A stretch of DNA of 64,000 nt from DASSSQ01 sp963839285 (GCA_963839285.1 CAWIUN010000019.1:1-64000), one strand, 5' to 3'. Positions 9,010 to 16,819 are shown, numbered from the stretch's first letter. The notes: generated from the sequence alone by a model not told the origin. A program made the numbers and translations.

Positions 9010-9176
9010 CAGAAGGGTGGCGGGTTGCTTCCCCACCCAGGGTGGGGGTCTGGCGGTCTGACCTGTCCCCCGCAGCCATGTCCCCGAGCAGAGGGCGTGG
9101 CGCCCGGGCCGGGGAAGCAGCAGCTGCGCCCGCACGTTCCATCTCACGTGAGGTCTCCCTCGCCCGTTCAACTCGC
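9010..9176 (+). promoter_or_regulatory. possible structured 5' leader of the EamA transporter gene
   Basis: About 165 bases separate the predicted start site from the ATG. Complementary segments suggest structure: GGGTGG near 9017 can pair with CCACCC near 9036, and the same CCACCC can pair with the GGTGGG just after it. Farther on, GGGCG/CGCCC is nested inside CCCCG/CGGGG. Mutually exclusive stems suggest attenuation or a riboswitch. No known class was recognised. Confidence 0.3.
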
Positions 9177-10082
9177 ATGAGCCGCCGCCACGCCGTGATG
9201 CTCGGAGTGCTCGCCCTGATCTGGGGCGCCTCCTTCATGTTCATCAAGGTCGCCGTCCGCGAGCTCGATCCCGCGACCCTGATCGCGGGCCGGATCGGCC
9301 TCGGCGCGATCACGCTCGCGCTGATCGTCCCGCGCAGCGTCGGCGGCCGCCGCACCCTCGACGAGCTGCGCCGCCACTGGCTCGTCTTCGCGCTCGTCGG
9401 CCTCGTCAACACCGCGCTGCCGTTCTGGCTCCTCTCCTGGGGCGAGACGCGGATCGACTCGGGCCTGGCGGCGATCCTCCAGGGCGCGGTGCCGATCTTC
9501 GGCGCCCTGATCGCCTTCGGCTTCTTCCCCGCCCAGCGCGTCACCGGCATCCGGCTCGCCGGCCTCGGCGTCGGCTTCGTCGGCGTCGCGCTGATCGTCG
9601 GCGGCCGGCCGGAGGGGGAGCTGCTCGGCGCGCTCGCCGTCGTCGGGATGGCGACCTGCTACGCGATCGGCGGCCTGATCACCGGCCACCGGCTCTCGGA
9701 GGCCTCGCCGCAGGTGGTCACGCTCGGCACGACCATGGCCGCGACGCTGCTCGTCGTCGGGCCGGGCGCCGCCCTGGCGCCGCACCACGTCCCCGGCTGG
9801 AAGGCGATCGGCTCGGTCGTCGTCCTGGCCGTGCTCGGCACGGCCGTCGCCTACCTGCTCTTCTTCGCGTTGATCCAGGGCGCCGGCTTCTCCCGGGCCG
9901 CCCTCGTCACCTACCTCGTGCCGCCGATCGCGCTCGCGTACGGCGCCATCTTCCTCGGCGAGTCGATCGGCCTGGCCGCGATCGGCGGGCTCGCGCTGAT
10001 CCTCGGCGGCGTCGCGCTCGCCTCCGGGCGCGGCCGCCTCCCCCTTCGCCGCGCCGAGCCGCTCGAGTCGCCCGGCGCGTGA
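9177..10082 (+). CDS. EamA/DMT-family transporter
   Basis: A ten-helix drug/metabolite transporter-type permease of 301 residues containing two EamA repeats. The first starts MLGVLALIWGASFMFIKVAV (WGASF motif) and the second GALAVVGMATCYAIGGLITG. The substrate cannot be predicted. ATG 9177 was chosen because it directly precedes the first helix; the in-frame sequence upstream is low-complexity and non-membrane. It overlaps the GNAT gene by four bases (GTGA). Confidence 0.88.
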   Translation: MSRRHAVMLGVLALIWGASFMFIKVAVRELDPATLIAGRIGLGAITLALIVPRSVGGRRTLDELRRHWLVFALVGLVNTALPFWLLSWGETRIDSGLAAILQGAVPIFGALIAFGFFPAQRVTGIRLAGLGVGFVGVALIVGGRPEGELLGALAVVGMATCYAIGGLITGHRLSEASPQVVTLGTTMAATLLVVGPGAALAPHHVPGWKAIGSVVVLAVLGTAVAYLLFFALIQGAGFSRAALVTYLVPPIALAYGAIFLGESIGLAAIGGLALILGGVALASGRGRLPLRRAEPLESPGA

Positions 10083-10594
10083 GCCCGGTCGAGATCCGCC
10101 CGGCCCGTGCGGGCGACGTCGACTTCCTGGTCGGGCTGCTGGGCGACGAGGACGTGGAGCCCTTCCTCGCCGGCGGGCGGCCTCGCGACCGTGAGGCGCT
10201 CCTCGCGGAGATCCGCCGGATGGAGGAGGACCCCGTCGCCTCGGGCAGGCTCGTGATCGAGCTCGACGGCGAGCCGGTCGGCGCGATGGCGTACGACCGC
10301 GTCAACGAGCGGAACCGGATCGCGCACCTGCACGGACTCGCCGTCAGCCCGGCCGCCCGCGGTCGCGGCGTCGCCGACGACGCGGCCCGGCAGCTGCAGC
10401 GGCGGCTGCTCGGCGAGCTCGGCTACCACCGGCTCCAGCTCGAGTGCTACGGCTTCAACGAGCGCGCGATCCGCCACGCGGAGCGGGTCGGCTTCGTCCG
10501 CGAAGGCGTCAAGCGGCAGGCGTACCTGCGCCACGGCGACTGGGTCGACGGGATCATGTTCGGCCTGCTCGCCGAGGATCTCGGGTCGCGCTGA
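10079..10594 (+). CDS. GNAT family N-acetyltransferase
   Basis: A 171-residue acetyl-CoA-dependent acyltransferase. The central strand and pyrophosphate loop read LHGLAVSPAARGRGVADDAA (R/Q-x-x-G-x-G/A). The later FNERAIRHAERVGFVREGVK is the usual N-x-x-A-x-x-x-Y/H-x-x-x-GF segment, as in RimI/RimJ-like proteins that modify small molecules or protein N termini. It is translationally coupled to the EamA gene. The end overlaps the convergent ferric-reductase-like gene by 41 bp. Confidence 0.87.
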   Translation: MSPVEIRPARAGDVDFLVGLLGDEDVEPFLAGGRPRDREALLAEIRRMEEDPVASGRLVIELDGEPVGAMAYDRVNERNRIAHLHGLAVSPAARGRGVADDAARQLQRRLLGELGYHRLQLECYGFNERAIRHAERVGFVREGVKRQAYLRHGDWVDGIMFGLLAEDLGSR

Positions 10595-11118
10595 CCGCCG
10601 GCACGAGCCGGAACGAGAGCGCCGAGCCGACGGCGAGGATGCAGGCGGCCTCGAGCGCGACGAGCCAGGTCGTGCCGCGGTCGGTGCCGCCGGCGACCGT
10701 GTGCAGCGTCGCCGCGCCCCAGACCGCGAAGTTGAGGTAGTGCGCCCGCCGCCAGACGCGGTAGCGGCAGCCGCGACCTGAGCCGGTTCGTGACCCCGAG
10801 CGCGAGCAGGAGCTCGACGGCGACGACGCCGAGCCCGGTCCAGAACGGACGGAACGAGGCCGTGAACGGGACGACCAGCTGCCCGAGCGAGAACGGCACC
10901 ACCGCGTCGAGCGCGATCGTCAGCACGTGGACGCCGATGAACGTCCCGGCGAGCAGCCCGGCGAAGCGGTGGACGTCCTCGAGCGCGAACGCCGGGAAGA
11001 GCCGGAAGCGCGTCCTCGTCGAGAGCAGCATCCCGACGACGACGACGAGGGTCAGCAGCAGGTAGGCGACGACGCCGCCGGCCCGGGCGGCGTACCAGTC
11101 GACCGGTGCCGTCGTCAT
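10554..11118 (-). CDS. ferric-reductase-like heme-b transmembrane protein, one apparent frameshift
   Basis: About 187 residues with five or six helices. The first helix region is AARAGGVVAYLLLTLVVVVG. EDVHRFAGLLAGTFIGVHVL places two His thirteen residues apart in one helix. After the shift, HYLNFAVWGAATLHTVAGGT gives a second such pair. That bis-His pattern fits ferric-reductase/MsrQ-type domains that carry heme b across the membrane. The frame changes near 10770, where one surplus base would repair it. ATGA overlaps the apbE stop. With apbE and the small anchored protein it forms a predicted electron-export module. Confidence 0.75.
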
Positions 11119-11963
11119 GCCGCGCGGCGCTCGAGGCTGCGGTTCCAGCAGCCGTTCTGGAGGACGACGCCGTCCTCGGCGACGAAGCGCGCGGCGATCC
11201 CGCGCTCGTCGAGCCAGGCGGGCCCGTCGTCGCCGTGCAGGAAGCCCGCCTTCGCGGCGACGTCGGCGGCGCGGCAGCTGCGGCCGACCGCGGTCACGTA
11301 GAGCCACTGCGAGGCCGACGGCCGGCCCGTGCGCGGGTCGATCAGGTGGTGCAGCCGCTCGCCGCCGCGCCGCCAGGAGCGCGTCAGGATCCCGCTCGTC
11401 GCGACGGCTCCGTGCTCGAGCGTGACCCGCTCGCCGTCCGGCAGCTCGACCGAGACCGGGGTGCCGCGGGCGGCGAGGTCGCCGCCCGCGGACACCGCTC
11501 CCCGGCCCGGCAGGAGGGCCAGCGCGTCGTCGACCGCCATCCCCTTGACGACGCCGTTCAGGTCGAGCCGGAGCCCCGGTGGACGGCGGAGGATGCGGTC
11601 GCCGACGAGGATCTGCGCCGGATCGGCGGAGCGGGGAGGGCGATACGCGCCCCCGTCGTCCGGCGCGAGCAGGGAGAAGTCGCGGTCGTAGCCGGCCGCC
11701 TCGAGGGCGGCGCCGACCGTCGGCGTCACCAGCCCGTCCGTGAAGCGGGCGGCGCCGAGGGCGGCGCGGAGCGCGCGTCCGAACTCGGCCGAGATCGGCA
11801 CGAGCGGGCCCTCTGCGCGGTTGACCCGCGAGAGCTCGCTGCCCGGGCGGAAGCGGCTGAAGATCGCCTCTCGCTCCTCGAAGAGGGCCTGGATCGCGGC
11901 GAGGCTCGCGTCGTCGGCCCCCGAGACGACGACGTCGCAGCCCATCGCGCGGAACGCGCTCAC
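11115..11963 (-). CDS. apbE: FAD:protein FMN transferase (ApbE)
   Basis: ApbE attaches FMN covalently to Ser/Thr of extracytoplasmic proteins. It has 282 residues and no lipobox, so it may stay cytoplasmic or be exported unconventionally. Signature segments are FRAMGCDVVV at the N terminus, LRLDLNGVVKGMAVDDALAL (the D-x-N/G-KG-x-x-x-D motif), VSAGGDLAARG, and HLIDPRTGRPS near the Mg site. GTG 11963 is coupled to the upstream small gene (GTGA), and the stop overlaps the heme-protein gene. Confidence 0.92.
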   Translation of the reverse strand: MSAFRAMGCDVVVSGADDASLAAIQALFEEREAIFSRFRPGSELSRVNRAEGPLVPISAEFGRALRAALGAARFTDGLVTPTVGAALEAAGYDRDFSLLAPDDGGAYRPPRSADPAQILVGDRILRRPPGLRLDLNGVVKGMAVDDALALLPGRGAVSAGGDLAARGTPVSVELPDGERVTLEHGAVATSGILTRSWRRGGERLHHLIDPRTGRPSASQWLYVTAVGRSCRAADVAAKAGFLHGDDGPAWLDERGIAARFVAEDGVVLQNGCWNRSLERRAA

Positions 11964-12256
11964 GAGGTGCCGCTCCGCAGCGACGGGCCGGAGAAGCCGT
12001 CGTCCTGGCTCGGCGCGATCGAGCCGCCGCCGTACTCGTCGCCCTGGGAGTCGTAGCTCTCGGCGGCGGGCGGCGCGGTGTTCGAGGCCTGGCTCGGCAC
12101 GACCGCCTGCGGGGCCTGGGCCGCCGCGGGGTGCGAGAGCCGCGCCAGCGCGAGGAGGACGCCGAAGGCGCCGACCGCGCCGCCGGCCAGGAGCACCTTG
12201 ACGGCGTCGGCGCGCTCGCGGGCCGCGGCGATGCGGGTCTGGGCCTGCTCGGTCAT
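11960..12256 (-). CDS. small single-pass protein with an ApbE-target-like tail
   Basis: A 98-residue protein with a charged cytoplasmic front (1-18), one helix (19-40, VKVLLAGGAVGAFGVLLALA) and a Ser/Ala/Pro-rich outside tail. The tail ends with DDGFSGPSLRSGTS (residues 85-98). This resembles the FMN-acceptor consensus D-x-x-S-G-A-T/S, with Pro instead of Ala and Ser92 as the possible acceptor. Being the first gene of an operon with apbE and a heme-b protein, it may be the flavinylated electron carrier. That role is inferred; no classical FMN-binding domain is present. Confidence 0.7.
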   Translation of the reverse strand: MTEQAQTRIAAARERADAVKVLLAGGAVGAFGVLLALARLSHPAAAQAPQAVVPSQASNTAPPAAESYDSQGDEYGGGSIAPSQDDGFSGPSLRSGTS

Positions 12257-12279
12257 GGCTCCAGGGAACCGCACCGGCA

Positions 12280-12323
12280 TGAGAAGCGGTTGAAGAGCGG
12301 CTAAGAAGCGCTCTAAGAATGCC
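12280..12323. promoter_or_regulatory. 11-bp-period tandem operator between divergent operons
   Basis: TGAGAAGCGGT, TGAAGAGCGGC and TAAGAAGCGCT follow one another directly (12280, 12291, 12302), with a degenerate fourth unit. Exact 11-bp spacing is the hallmark of tandem OmpR/PhoB-type regulator sites. It lies 24 bp upstream of the apbE-operon start. Confidence 0.55.
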
Positions 12324-12458
12324 GTCGCCCGCGCGCTCGAGGCTGCCGGGAGGACCCGCGCGGCAGGCGGCGAAAGGCGACCGGCCACGACCTTCGAGCT
12401 CCCCGCCCACGCGCGTCTGCCGCTCCGTCCGATCGCGGTCAAGGTCCTGCCGGCCTTC

Positions 12459-13208
12459 GTGCTGGCGGCGCTCGTCGCGGGGTTCCTCCCCGGCGGCGAC
12501 GGGGGCTCCTCGCCGCCGGCGCGGACGCTGCTCGTCGCGGCCGCCCTCGTGACGCTGCTGACGACCACGGCGCTCTACCTGGTGCTGCGGCTCGACCTGC
12601 GGCTGCCGCTCGGCGTCGCCCTGACGGCCGTCGCCTACAACGCGCTCGTCGTCGCGCTCAAGTTCGTCCTCGGCCCGCTCGGCCTCTACGAGGAGAACCG
12701 GGTGCGCGACTTCGACTCGGTCTTCGCTCCCGACAGCCTCGGAGCCGCGCTCCTCGCCGCGGCGCTCGTCTTCGGCCTCTACCTCGGCGCCTTCGTCCTC
12801 CTCTACCTGCTCGTCCGCGGGCGGCTGCGGGCGCCGCGGCTGACCGGCCGCCGCGCCGGCCGGATCGCGGTCGCGGTGGTCGTCGGGGCGCTCCTGCTCG
12901 CGACCGGCGGCGCGGGCCTGCTGCTGCTGCCGCTCGCCGTCGCCGGCGCCGGGCTCGGCTACCTCGGGTTCGTGCTGTCGTCGGGCTGGGCGCTCCTGAT
13001 CGGGATCGCGGTCGCCGGCGCCGCCTCGCTCGCCGGCCTCGCGCTCCAGGGCGCCCGCGAGCGGGCGGAGGCGGTCGGGGACGCCGCGCTGCTCGTCACC
13101 TTCTTCTGGATCGGCGTCGCCTTCCTCGCGCTCTACCACGTGCTCTGGGTCGTCTACATCCTCGTCCTCACCTCGATCTGGCCGCTGAAGACGGTGACGC
13201 CGAAGTGA
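12459..13208 (+). CDS. polytopic membrane protein, unknown
   Basis: A hydrophobic protein of about 250 residues with seven or eight helices (LLVAAALVTLLTTTALYLVL, LLAAALVFGLYLGAFVLLYL and others) and a short loop EENRVRDFDSVFAPDS around residue 75. The start is uncertain: coding character extends about 80 bases upstream (FELPAHARLPLRPIAVKVLP) without an ATG, GTG or TTG, so GTG 12459 is a minimum. It overlaps the UbiA-like gene by four bases and probably works with it. Confidence 0.65.
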   Translation: MLAALVAGFLPGGDGGSSPPARTLLVAAALVTLLTTTALYLVLRLDLRLPLGVALTAVAYNALVVALKFVLGPLGLYEENRVRDFDSVFAPDSLGAALLAAALVFGLYLGAFVLLYLLVRGRLRAPRLTGRRAGRIAVAVVVGALLLATGGAGLLLLPLAVAGAGLGYLGFVLSSGWALLIGIAVAGAASLAGLALQGARERAEAVGDAALLVTFFWIGVAFLALYHVLWVVYILVLTSIWPLKTVTPK

Positions 13209-14185
13209 GGCTCGCGGCGCTGCTCGTGCGGATGGTGCGCTACCGCGTCGCCGCGATGATCTGGCTCTTCTTCCTGCTCGGCGGCGCGGGCGCCGGCATC
13301 CTCGAGCGACCCGGGCGCACGTTCGCGCTCGCGCTCGCGGCGCTCGCGTGCCTCTACGCGTCGGCGACGAGCGTCAACGACCTGGCGGACGAGGACGTCG
13401 ACCGCATCAACCATCCGGGCGACCCCGGACGCCCGCTCGTCGTCGGCGGCGCGAGCCGGCGCGACCTGTGGCTCGTGCACGCGCTCGCGGGCGCCGGCGC
13501 GCTCCTGCTCACGGCGCCGATCGGCGGCGCCGCAGTCGCGCTGGCCGCCGCCTCGCTGGTCGTCTCGTGGGCGTACTCGCTGCCGCCGCTGCGGCTCTCC
13601 TACCGCACCTGGCTCTGCCCGCTCGCCCTCGCGCTCGCCTACGTCGCGATCCCCTACGGGCTCGGGCTCGCGGTCGCCGGCGAGCGGCCGCGCGGCCACG
13701 ACCTCGTCCTCGGCGGCGCGCTCGGCTGCCTCTTCCTCGCCCGCATCGTGCTCAAGGACTTCCGCGACCGGGAGGGCGACGCCGCCTACGCCAAGCCGAC
13801 GGCGCTGCTGCGCTTCGGCGAGGGCGCCGTCTGCGCGGCGAGCGCGGCCGCGCTCCTCGCCGGCGACGCGCTCCTGCTCGTCGCGCTGCACGCGCCGCTC
13901 GCGCTCGCCCTGCTCGTCCAGGCGCACGTGCTCGCGATCGCCGCGATGCTCGTCCGCCTCCGCCGCGCCCGCGACGGCCGCACCGAGCAGCTCGCGATCG
14001 GCACCGGCGCCAAGGTCGGCAACGGCCTGCTCCTCTGCGTCCTCGCCTGGATCGCGCTCGAGGCGCACGGGACGCCGGCGGCCGACCGCACGGTCGTCGT
14101 CGCCGCCCTCGCCGCGCTCGTCGGAGCCGCCTTCGCCGCCCTCGTCGCCGACCCGGAGCGGGCCGCGATCGCCTACAAGGGCTAG
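13205..14185 (+). CDS. UbiA-family prenyltransferase
   Basis: A 326-residue intramembrane prenyltransferase. The two Asp-rich, Mg-diphosphate motifs are both present: SVNDLADEDVDRINHPGDPG (NDxxDxxxD, about residues 58-70) and LKDFRDREGDAA (DxxxD, about 182-190). About eight helices surround them. Family members make menaquinone, ubiquinone, heme O or chlorophyll-type lipids; the acceptor cannot be told here. The GTG is coupled to the preceding membrane gene. Confidence 0.85.
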   Translation: MRLAALLVRMVRYRVAAMIWLFFLLGGAGAGILERPGRTFALALAALACLYASATSVNDLADEDVDRINHPGDPGRPLVVGGASRRDLWLVHALAGAGALLLTAPIGGAAVALAAASLVVSWAYSLPPLRLSYRTWLCPLALALAYVAIPYGLGLAVAGERPRGHDLVLGGALGCLFLARIVLKDFRDREGDAAYAKPTALLRFGEGAVCAASAAALLAGDALLLVALHAPLALALLVQAHVLAIAAMLVRLRRARDGRTEQLAIGTGAKVGNGLLLCVLAWIALEAHGTPAADRTVVVAALAALVGAAFAALVADPERAAIAYKG

Positions 14186-14353
14186 AGGCTTGATGCGCAT
14201 CGGCCGTGGCCGCGGACGTACCGCCCCAGGCGCGGCGCCAGGCCGCACCGGCGTCCTCACACGTGCAACCAGCAGGCGCCACGGACGCCGGCGCGCCCTG
14301 GCTTGGCCTGGAACGGCCCCGCTGGGGACGCCCAATACGCATCAAGCCTCTAG
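14182..14353. repeat. 172-bp element with 22-bp terminal inverted repeats
   Basis: CTAGAGGCTTGATGCGCATCGG at the left matches the reverse complement of the right end with two mismatches. It lies exactly between two convergent genes and supplies the stop codon of each (TAG). A compact relative lies at 26819. It could be a MITE-like relic or a bidirectional terminator. Confidence 0.65.
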
Positions 14354-15270
14354 GACGGCAGCCCGTAGACGGTGCTCGCGTCGAAGAAGCTGACCCAGGC
14401 GCGGCCGTCCGCGACGACGACGTCGGTGTTCGCGTCGGAGAGCACGCCCGCCTCCGCGACCTGGCGCGTGCTCGGGTCGCGCGGCGAGCCCGTGTCGAAG
14501 ACGGTCAGCGTCGGCCCGTCGTCGTTCGCGACGTAGAGCCGGCCCCCGGCGAGCGTCAGCCCGTCCGGCCCGCCCTCGACGGGCACCCGCGCGGTCACCT
14601 TCCCCGTCGCGGTGTCGAGGCGCACGACCTCGCCGCCCGTCGTGCACGCGACCCAGATCGCCCGTCCGTCCGGCGCCATCGCCTGCGCGCCGCCGCAGGC
14701 CTCGAGCGCCCGCCCGACCGCGCCGGTCGCGGGATCGACCGGGATCAGGCGCCCGCCCGCGTAGTCGCTGACCCAGAGCCGCCCGTCCGCGACGGCGACG
14801 AGCCGCGGCTCGAAGGCCTCGCGCAGCTCGACCCGGCGCACGACCCGCGCCCGCCGCGGGTCGACGGCGACGAGCTCGTGCGGCCGCTGCAGCACCACCC
14901 AGACGAGCCCGCCCGCGACGGCGATCCCCTCCGGCTCCTCGCCGACCCGCACCCGCGCCGTCACCTGCATCCGCGCCGTGTCGATCCGGGCGACCGAGCC
15001 GGCGCCGAACTCGCTCACCCAGAGGTCGCCGCCGTCGAGCGCGAGCCGCAGCGGGATCGCGGCGGTCGCCGCCGAGCCGACGAGCTTGCCGCTCCGCGCG
15101 TCGAGCGCGACGACGCCGACCGCGCCGCTCGTCACCGTCGCGTAGACGCGGCCTCCGTCCGCCGCGAGCCCGACCGGCGTCCCCGGCAGCCTGGTCGTGG
15201 TCGCGCCGGGGCCGCCGCCGCCGCAGCCGGCGAGCAGCGCGACGGCGAGGGCCGCAGGCAGTCGGCGCAC
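14350..15270 (-). CDS. beta-propeller lipoprotein
   Basis: A 306-residue secreted protein. VRRLPAALAVALLAGC ends in a lipobox (LAGC, Cys16). The rest is seven to eight YVTN/NHL-like blades, each with strands such as GLVWVVLQRPHELVAVDP, GRLWVSDYAGGRLIPVDP and GRLYVANDDGPTLTVFD. Such propellers usually bind ligands or serve as scaffolds; no active site is apparent. GTG 15270 was chosen to place the signal peptide at the terminus. Confidence 0.8.
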   Translation of the reverse strand: MRRLPAALAVALLAGCGGGGPGATTTRLPGTPVGLAADGGRVYATVTSGAVGVVALDARSGKLVGSAATAAIPLRLALDGGDLWVSEFGAGSVARIDTARMQVTARVRVGEEPEGIAVAGGLVWVVLQRPHELVAVDPRRARVVRRVELREAFEPRLVAVADGRLWVSDYAGGRLIPVDPATGAVGRALEACGGAQAMAPDGRAIWVACTTGGEVVRLDTATGKVTARVPVEGGPDGLTLAGGRLYVANDDGPTLTVFDTGSPRDPSTRQVAEAGVLSDANTDVVVADGRAWVSFFDASTVYGLPS

Positions 15271-15307
15271 GACCGCAGCATCGCCGCGGCGCCCTGCCCG
15301 GGGCCAA

Positions 15308-15313
15308 TACGAT
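15308..15313 (+). promoter_or_regulatory. -10 box of gloA (leaderless)
   Basis: TACGAT ends six bases before the gloA ATG. Confidence 0.55.
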
Positions 15314-15319
15314 CTCTGC

Positions 15320-15712
15320 ATGACCCGCTACCTGCACACGATGCTCCGCATCACCGACCCCGACAGGAGCCGCGCCTTCTACGAGGCGCTCGGCCTCGAG
15401 TTCCGCCGCGACATGGACATCGTCCGGAACGGCGAGAAGGAGGCGACGAACTACTTCTTCGGCGTCCCCGGCCAGGAGGAGGAGCTCGAGCTCACCTACA
15501 ACCACGACGGCCGCTCCTACGAGCTCGGAACCGCCTACGGCCACGTCGCCTTCGCGGTCGACGACCTCGCCGCGACGCTCGAGCAGCTCGGAAGCCAGGG
15601 CATCCAGCCCGAGCGCGAGCCCTACCGCGTCCGCGAGGGCGGCTCGCTGCTCTGCTTCGTCCAGGACCCGGACGGCTACCGGATCGAGCTGATCGACCGC
15701 AGCGGGAAGTAG
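15320..15712 (+). CDS. gloA: lactoylglutathione lyase-like glyoxalase I
   Basis: A 130-residue VOC enzyme with the complete glyoxalase I pattern: MLRITDPDRSRAFYEALGLE, the GQEEELELTYNHDG strand with metal Glu, YGHVAFAVDDLAATLEQL (metal His), and FVQDPDGYRIELIDRSGK at the C terminus (metal Glu). It detoxifies methylglyoxal adducts; the thiol cofactor in this organism is not known. Its last 14 codons and the 34 bases beyond them are repeated 1.15 kb downstream, suggesting that its 3' end was an integration target. Confidence 0.9.
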   Translation: MTRYLHTMLRITDPDRSRAFYEALGLEFRRDMDIVRNGEKEATNYFFGVPGQEEELELTYNHDGRSYELGTAYGHVAFAVDDLAATLEQLGSQGIQPEREPYRVREGGSLLCFVQDPDGYRIELIDRSGK

Positions 15713-15746
15713 CCGCAGGAGTCGAATCGGCGAGGCGAGAATCTCG
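15671..15746. repeat. 76-bp direct repeat, left copy (gloA 3' end)
   Basis: It matches 16820-16895 with two differences, and the last 62 bases are identical. It spans the gloA stop codon and 34 bases after it. Interpreted as an attL-like site. Confidence 0.75.
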
Positions 15747-15763
15747 ATTTCGCATTCCGCCTT

Positions 15764-16062
15764 TCAGAAGCGTAGAGGCGCGTGTCTCAGCCGGACGGTG
15801 AATTGCGGGCGCTGCCAGCCGTATGGTGGCCTCCAGCTCTCCCAGCCTGTCGGCCAGCGTCGCTCAGCAATCACTCGTGCATCCTCCGTACGGAGTAGCT
15901 CAGCGTCTTCAGGCCTGAGGCGCCCGACCGGCACAGCCATCTCGAACTCGTCCGGGTCCGGCCGATGGGTTCGCCCGTATCGGCTGGAATCCAGATGTCG
16001 AGGATGCCGTCACTCGTCGTGACGGTCGTCTTGCCGAAGACGTGCGGGGTTTCGAGATTCAC
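15764..16062 (-). CDS. hypothetical protein, one apparent frameshift
   Basis: About 99 residues. It starts with GTG (MNLETPHVFGKTTVTTSDG) just after an in-frame stop. The frame is left near residue 36 and resumes after a one-base deletion as DPDEFEMAVPVGRLRPEDAE, ending RPQFTVRLRHAPLRF. Both halves have normal coding composition, so this is one gene. No family was recognised. It lies inside the gloA-flanked insert and uses more A/T-ending codons than its chromosomal neighbours. Confidence 0.5.
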
Positions 16063-16153
16063 GTACTACCCAGATGGTCGTCCCGCTTCGAGCAGGATGG
16101 AGAAAGAGTGTTGGTCGCCGCCGGTGGAGAGTCATCACGAAGTCGGTGGTTCG

Positions 16154-16315
16154 CTATTTCCGCAGTACGGTCGCTTGGCGGGTGCGCTCGGCGTTCTTCG
16201 AGTGGGACGGCACGGAGCTCGCGTCCGTCTGCGAGCGCCGGACGAGCCGCTCGGTTCCCTCGGCGTACGATACGTCACGGCTGATCTTCCGTGTTCCGAT
16301 CACGTAGAGCGGCAT
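16154..16315 (-). CDS. small hypothetical protein
   Basis: A 53-residue reading frame beginning MPLYVIGTRKISRDVSYAEG, rich in Arg and Ser. No ribosome binding site or family is evident. It is listed because codon choice is reasonable and the minus-strand genes on both sides run in the same direction. It could equally be a fragment. Confidence 0.3.
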   Translation of the reverse strand: MPLYVIGTRKISRDVSYAEGTERLVRRSQTDASSVPSHSKNAERTRQATVLRK

Positions 16316-16481
16316 GCGTTCTACTGAACTCGCCGGTCTCCGCCAGGTGGCGTTCGACGGCAGTCACGCCGCCGCCTAGGAGCTCAGACTTACGGGATTA
16401 GCGGGATGGCCAATCTCGGCGACGATCGCAACATCCAGTGACGGTGGGAACGAGAACCGCCGTTCGCGGTCGCCGTGCGAG

Positions 16482-16622
16482 CTAGCGCCGAGAAGCGTCT
16501 GCGTCCAGCTTCGCCTGTGCGCGTTCCGCGAGTTCGCGTGTCCGGGCCGCGTTCGCGAGCGTGCGTTGCCGCGCCGCCTTCGATTCAGCCCGCTCAGCCT
16601 CCGTTAGCTTCTTCTTCGCCAT
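16482..16622 (-). CDS. 46-residue Ala/Arg/Lys helical protein
   Basis: Starts MAKKKLTEAERAESKAARQ, preceded by a strong GAGGAGGA site. The entire chain is predicted helical and basic, like small accessory proteins of mobile elements. It starts inside the preceding small gene (29-bp overlap, other frame), so the two are translated together. Function unknown. Confidence 0.5.
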   Translation of the reverse strand: MAKKKLTEAERAESKAARQRTLANAARTRELAERAQAKLDADASRR

Positions 16623-16731
16623 CGTCTTCCTCCTCGAGCAGCCGTTCGATCCGCGACACGGTTGCTGCGATGTCGCTCACGTTGAAGAGTAGGGCAACGA
16701 CCTCTACGCGCTCGATTACCGGCTCGGCCAC
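16594..16731 (-). CDS. 45-residue acidic protein with a coiled-coil-like segment
   Basis: GTG start. It reads VAEPVIERVEVVALLFNVSD, then IAATVSRIERLLEEEDDGEE and a short tail. The hydrophobic heptads followed by an acidic end resemble the very small proteins encoded beside serine recombinases in actinobacterial elements. The ribosome binding site of the next gene lies in its acidic-tail codons. Function unknown. Confidence 0.5.
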   Translation of the reverse strand: MAEPVIERVEVVALLFNVSDIAATVSRIERLLEEEDDGEEEANGG

Positions 16732-16819
16732 GCCAGGAGCATCCTTCGCTCGGTTTCGTGGCGCAAGTGCCGGATCCAGGCGTGTCCGCCTCGTTCATCT
16801 CCACTCTCGCGCCTACTCG

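Noticed and set aside
5474..9550. Very long open frames opposite or across real genes (also 25147-27804, 28478-31723, 55619-59461, 4802-7360)
   Set aside because: Arg/Ala/Gly-rich shadow frames produced by high GC. Real family proteins occupy the same bases.
10771..10775. Programmed frameshifting in the heme protein, purQ, purC and others
   Set aside because: No slippery heptamers or downstream pseudoknots; shifts occur at unrelated codons and in essential genes, so errors explain them better.
16316..16481. Minus-strand open stretch ending VAIVAEIGHPANPVSLSS
   Set aside because: Looks protein-like but has no start in frame; overlaps the 46-residue gene end in another frame.
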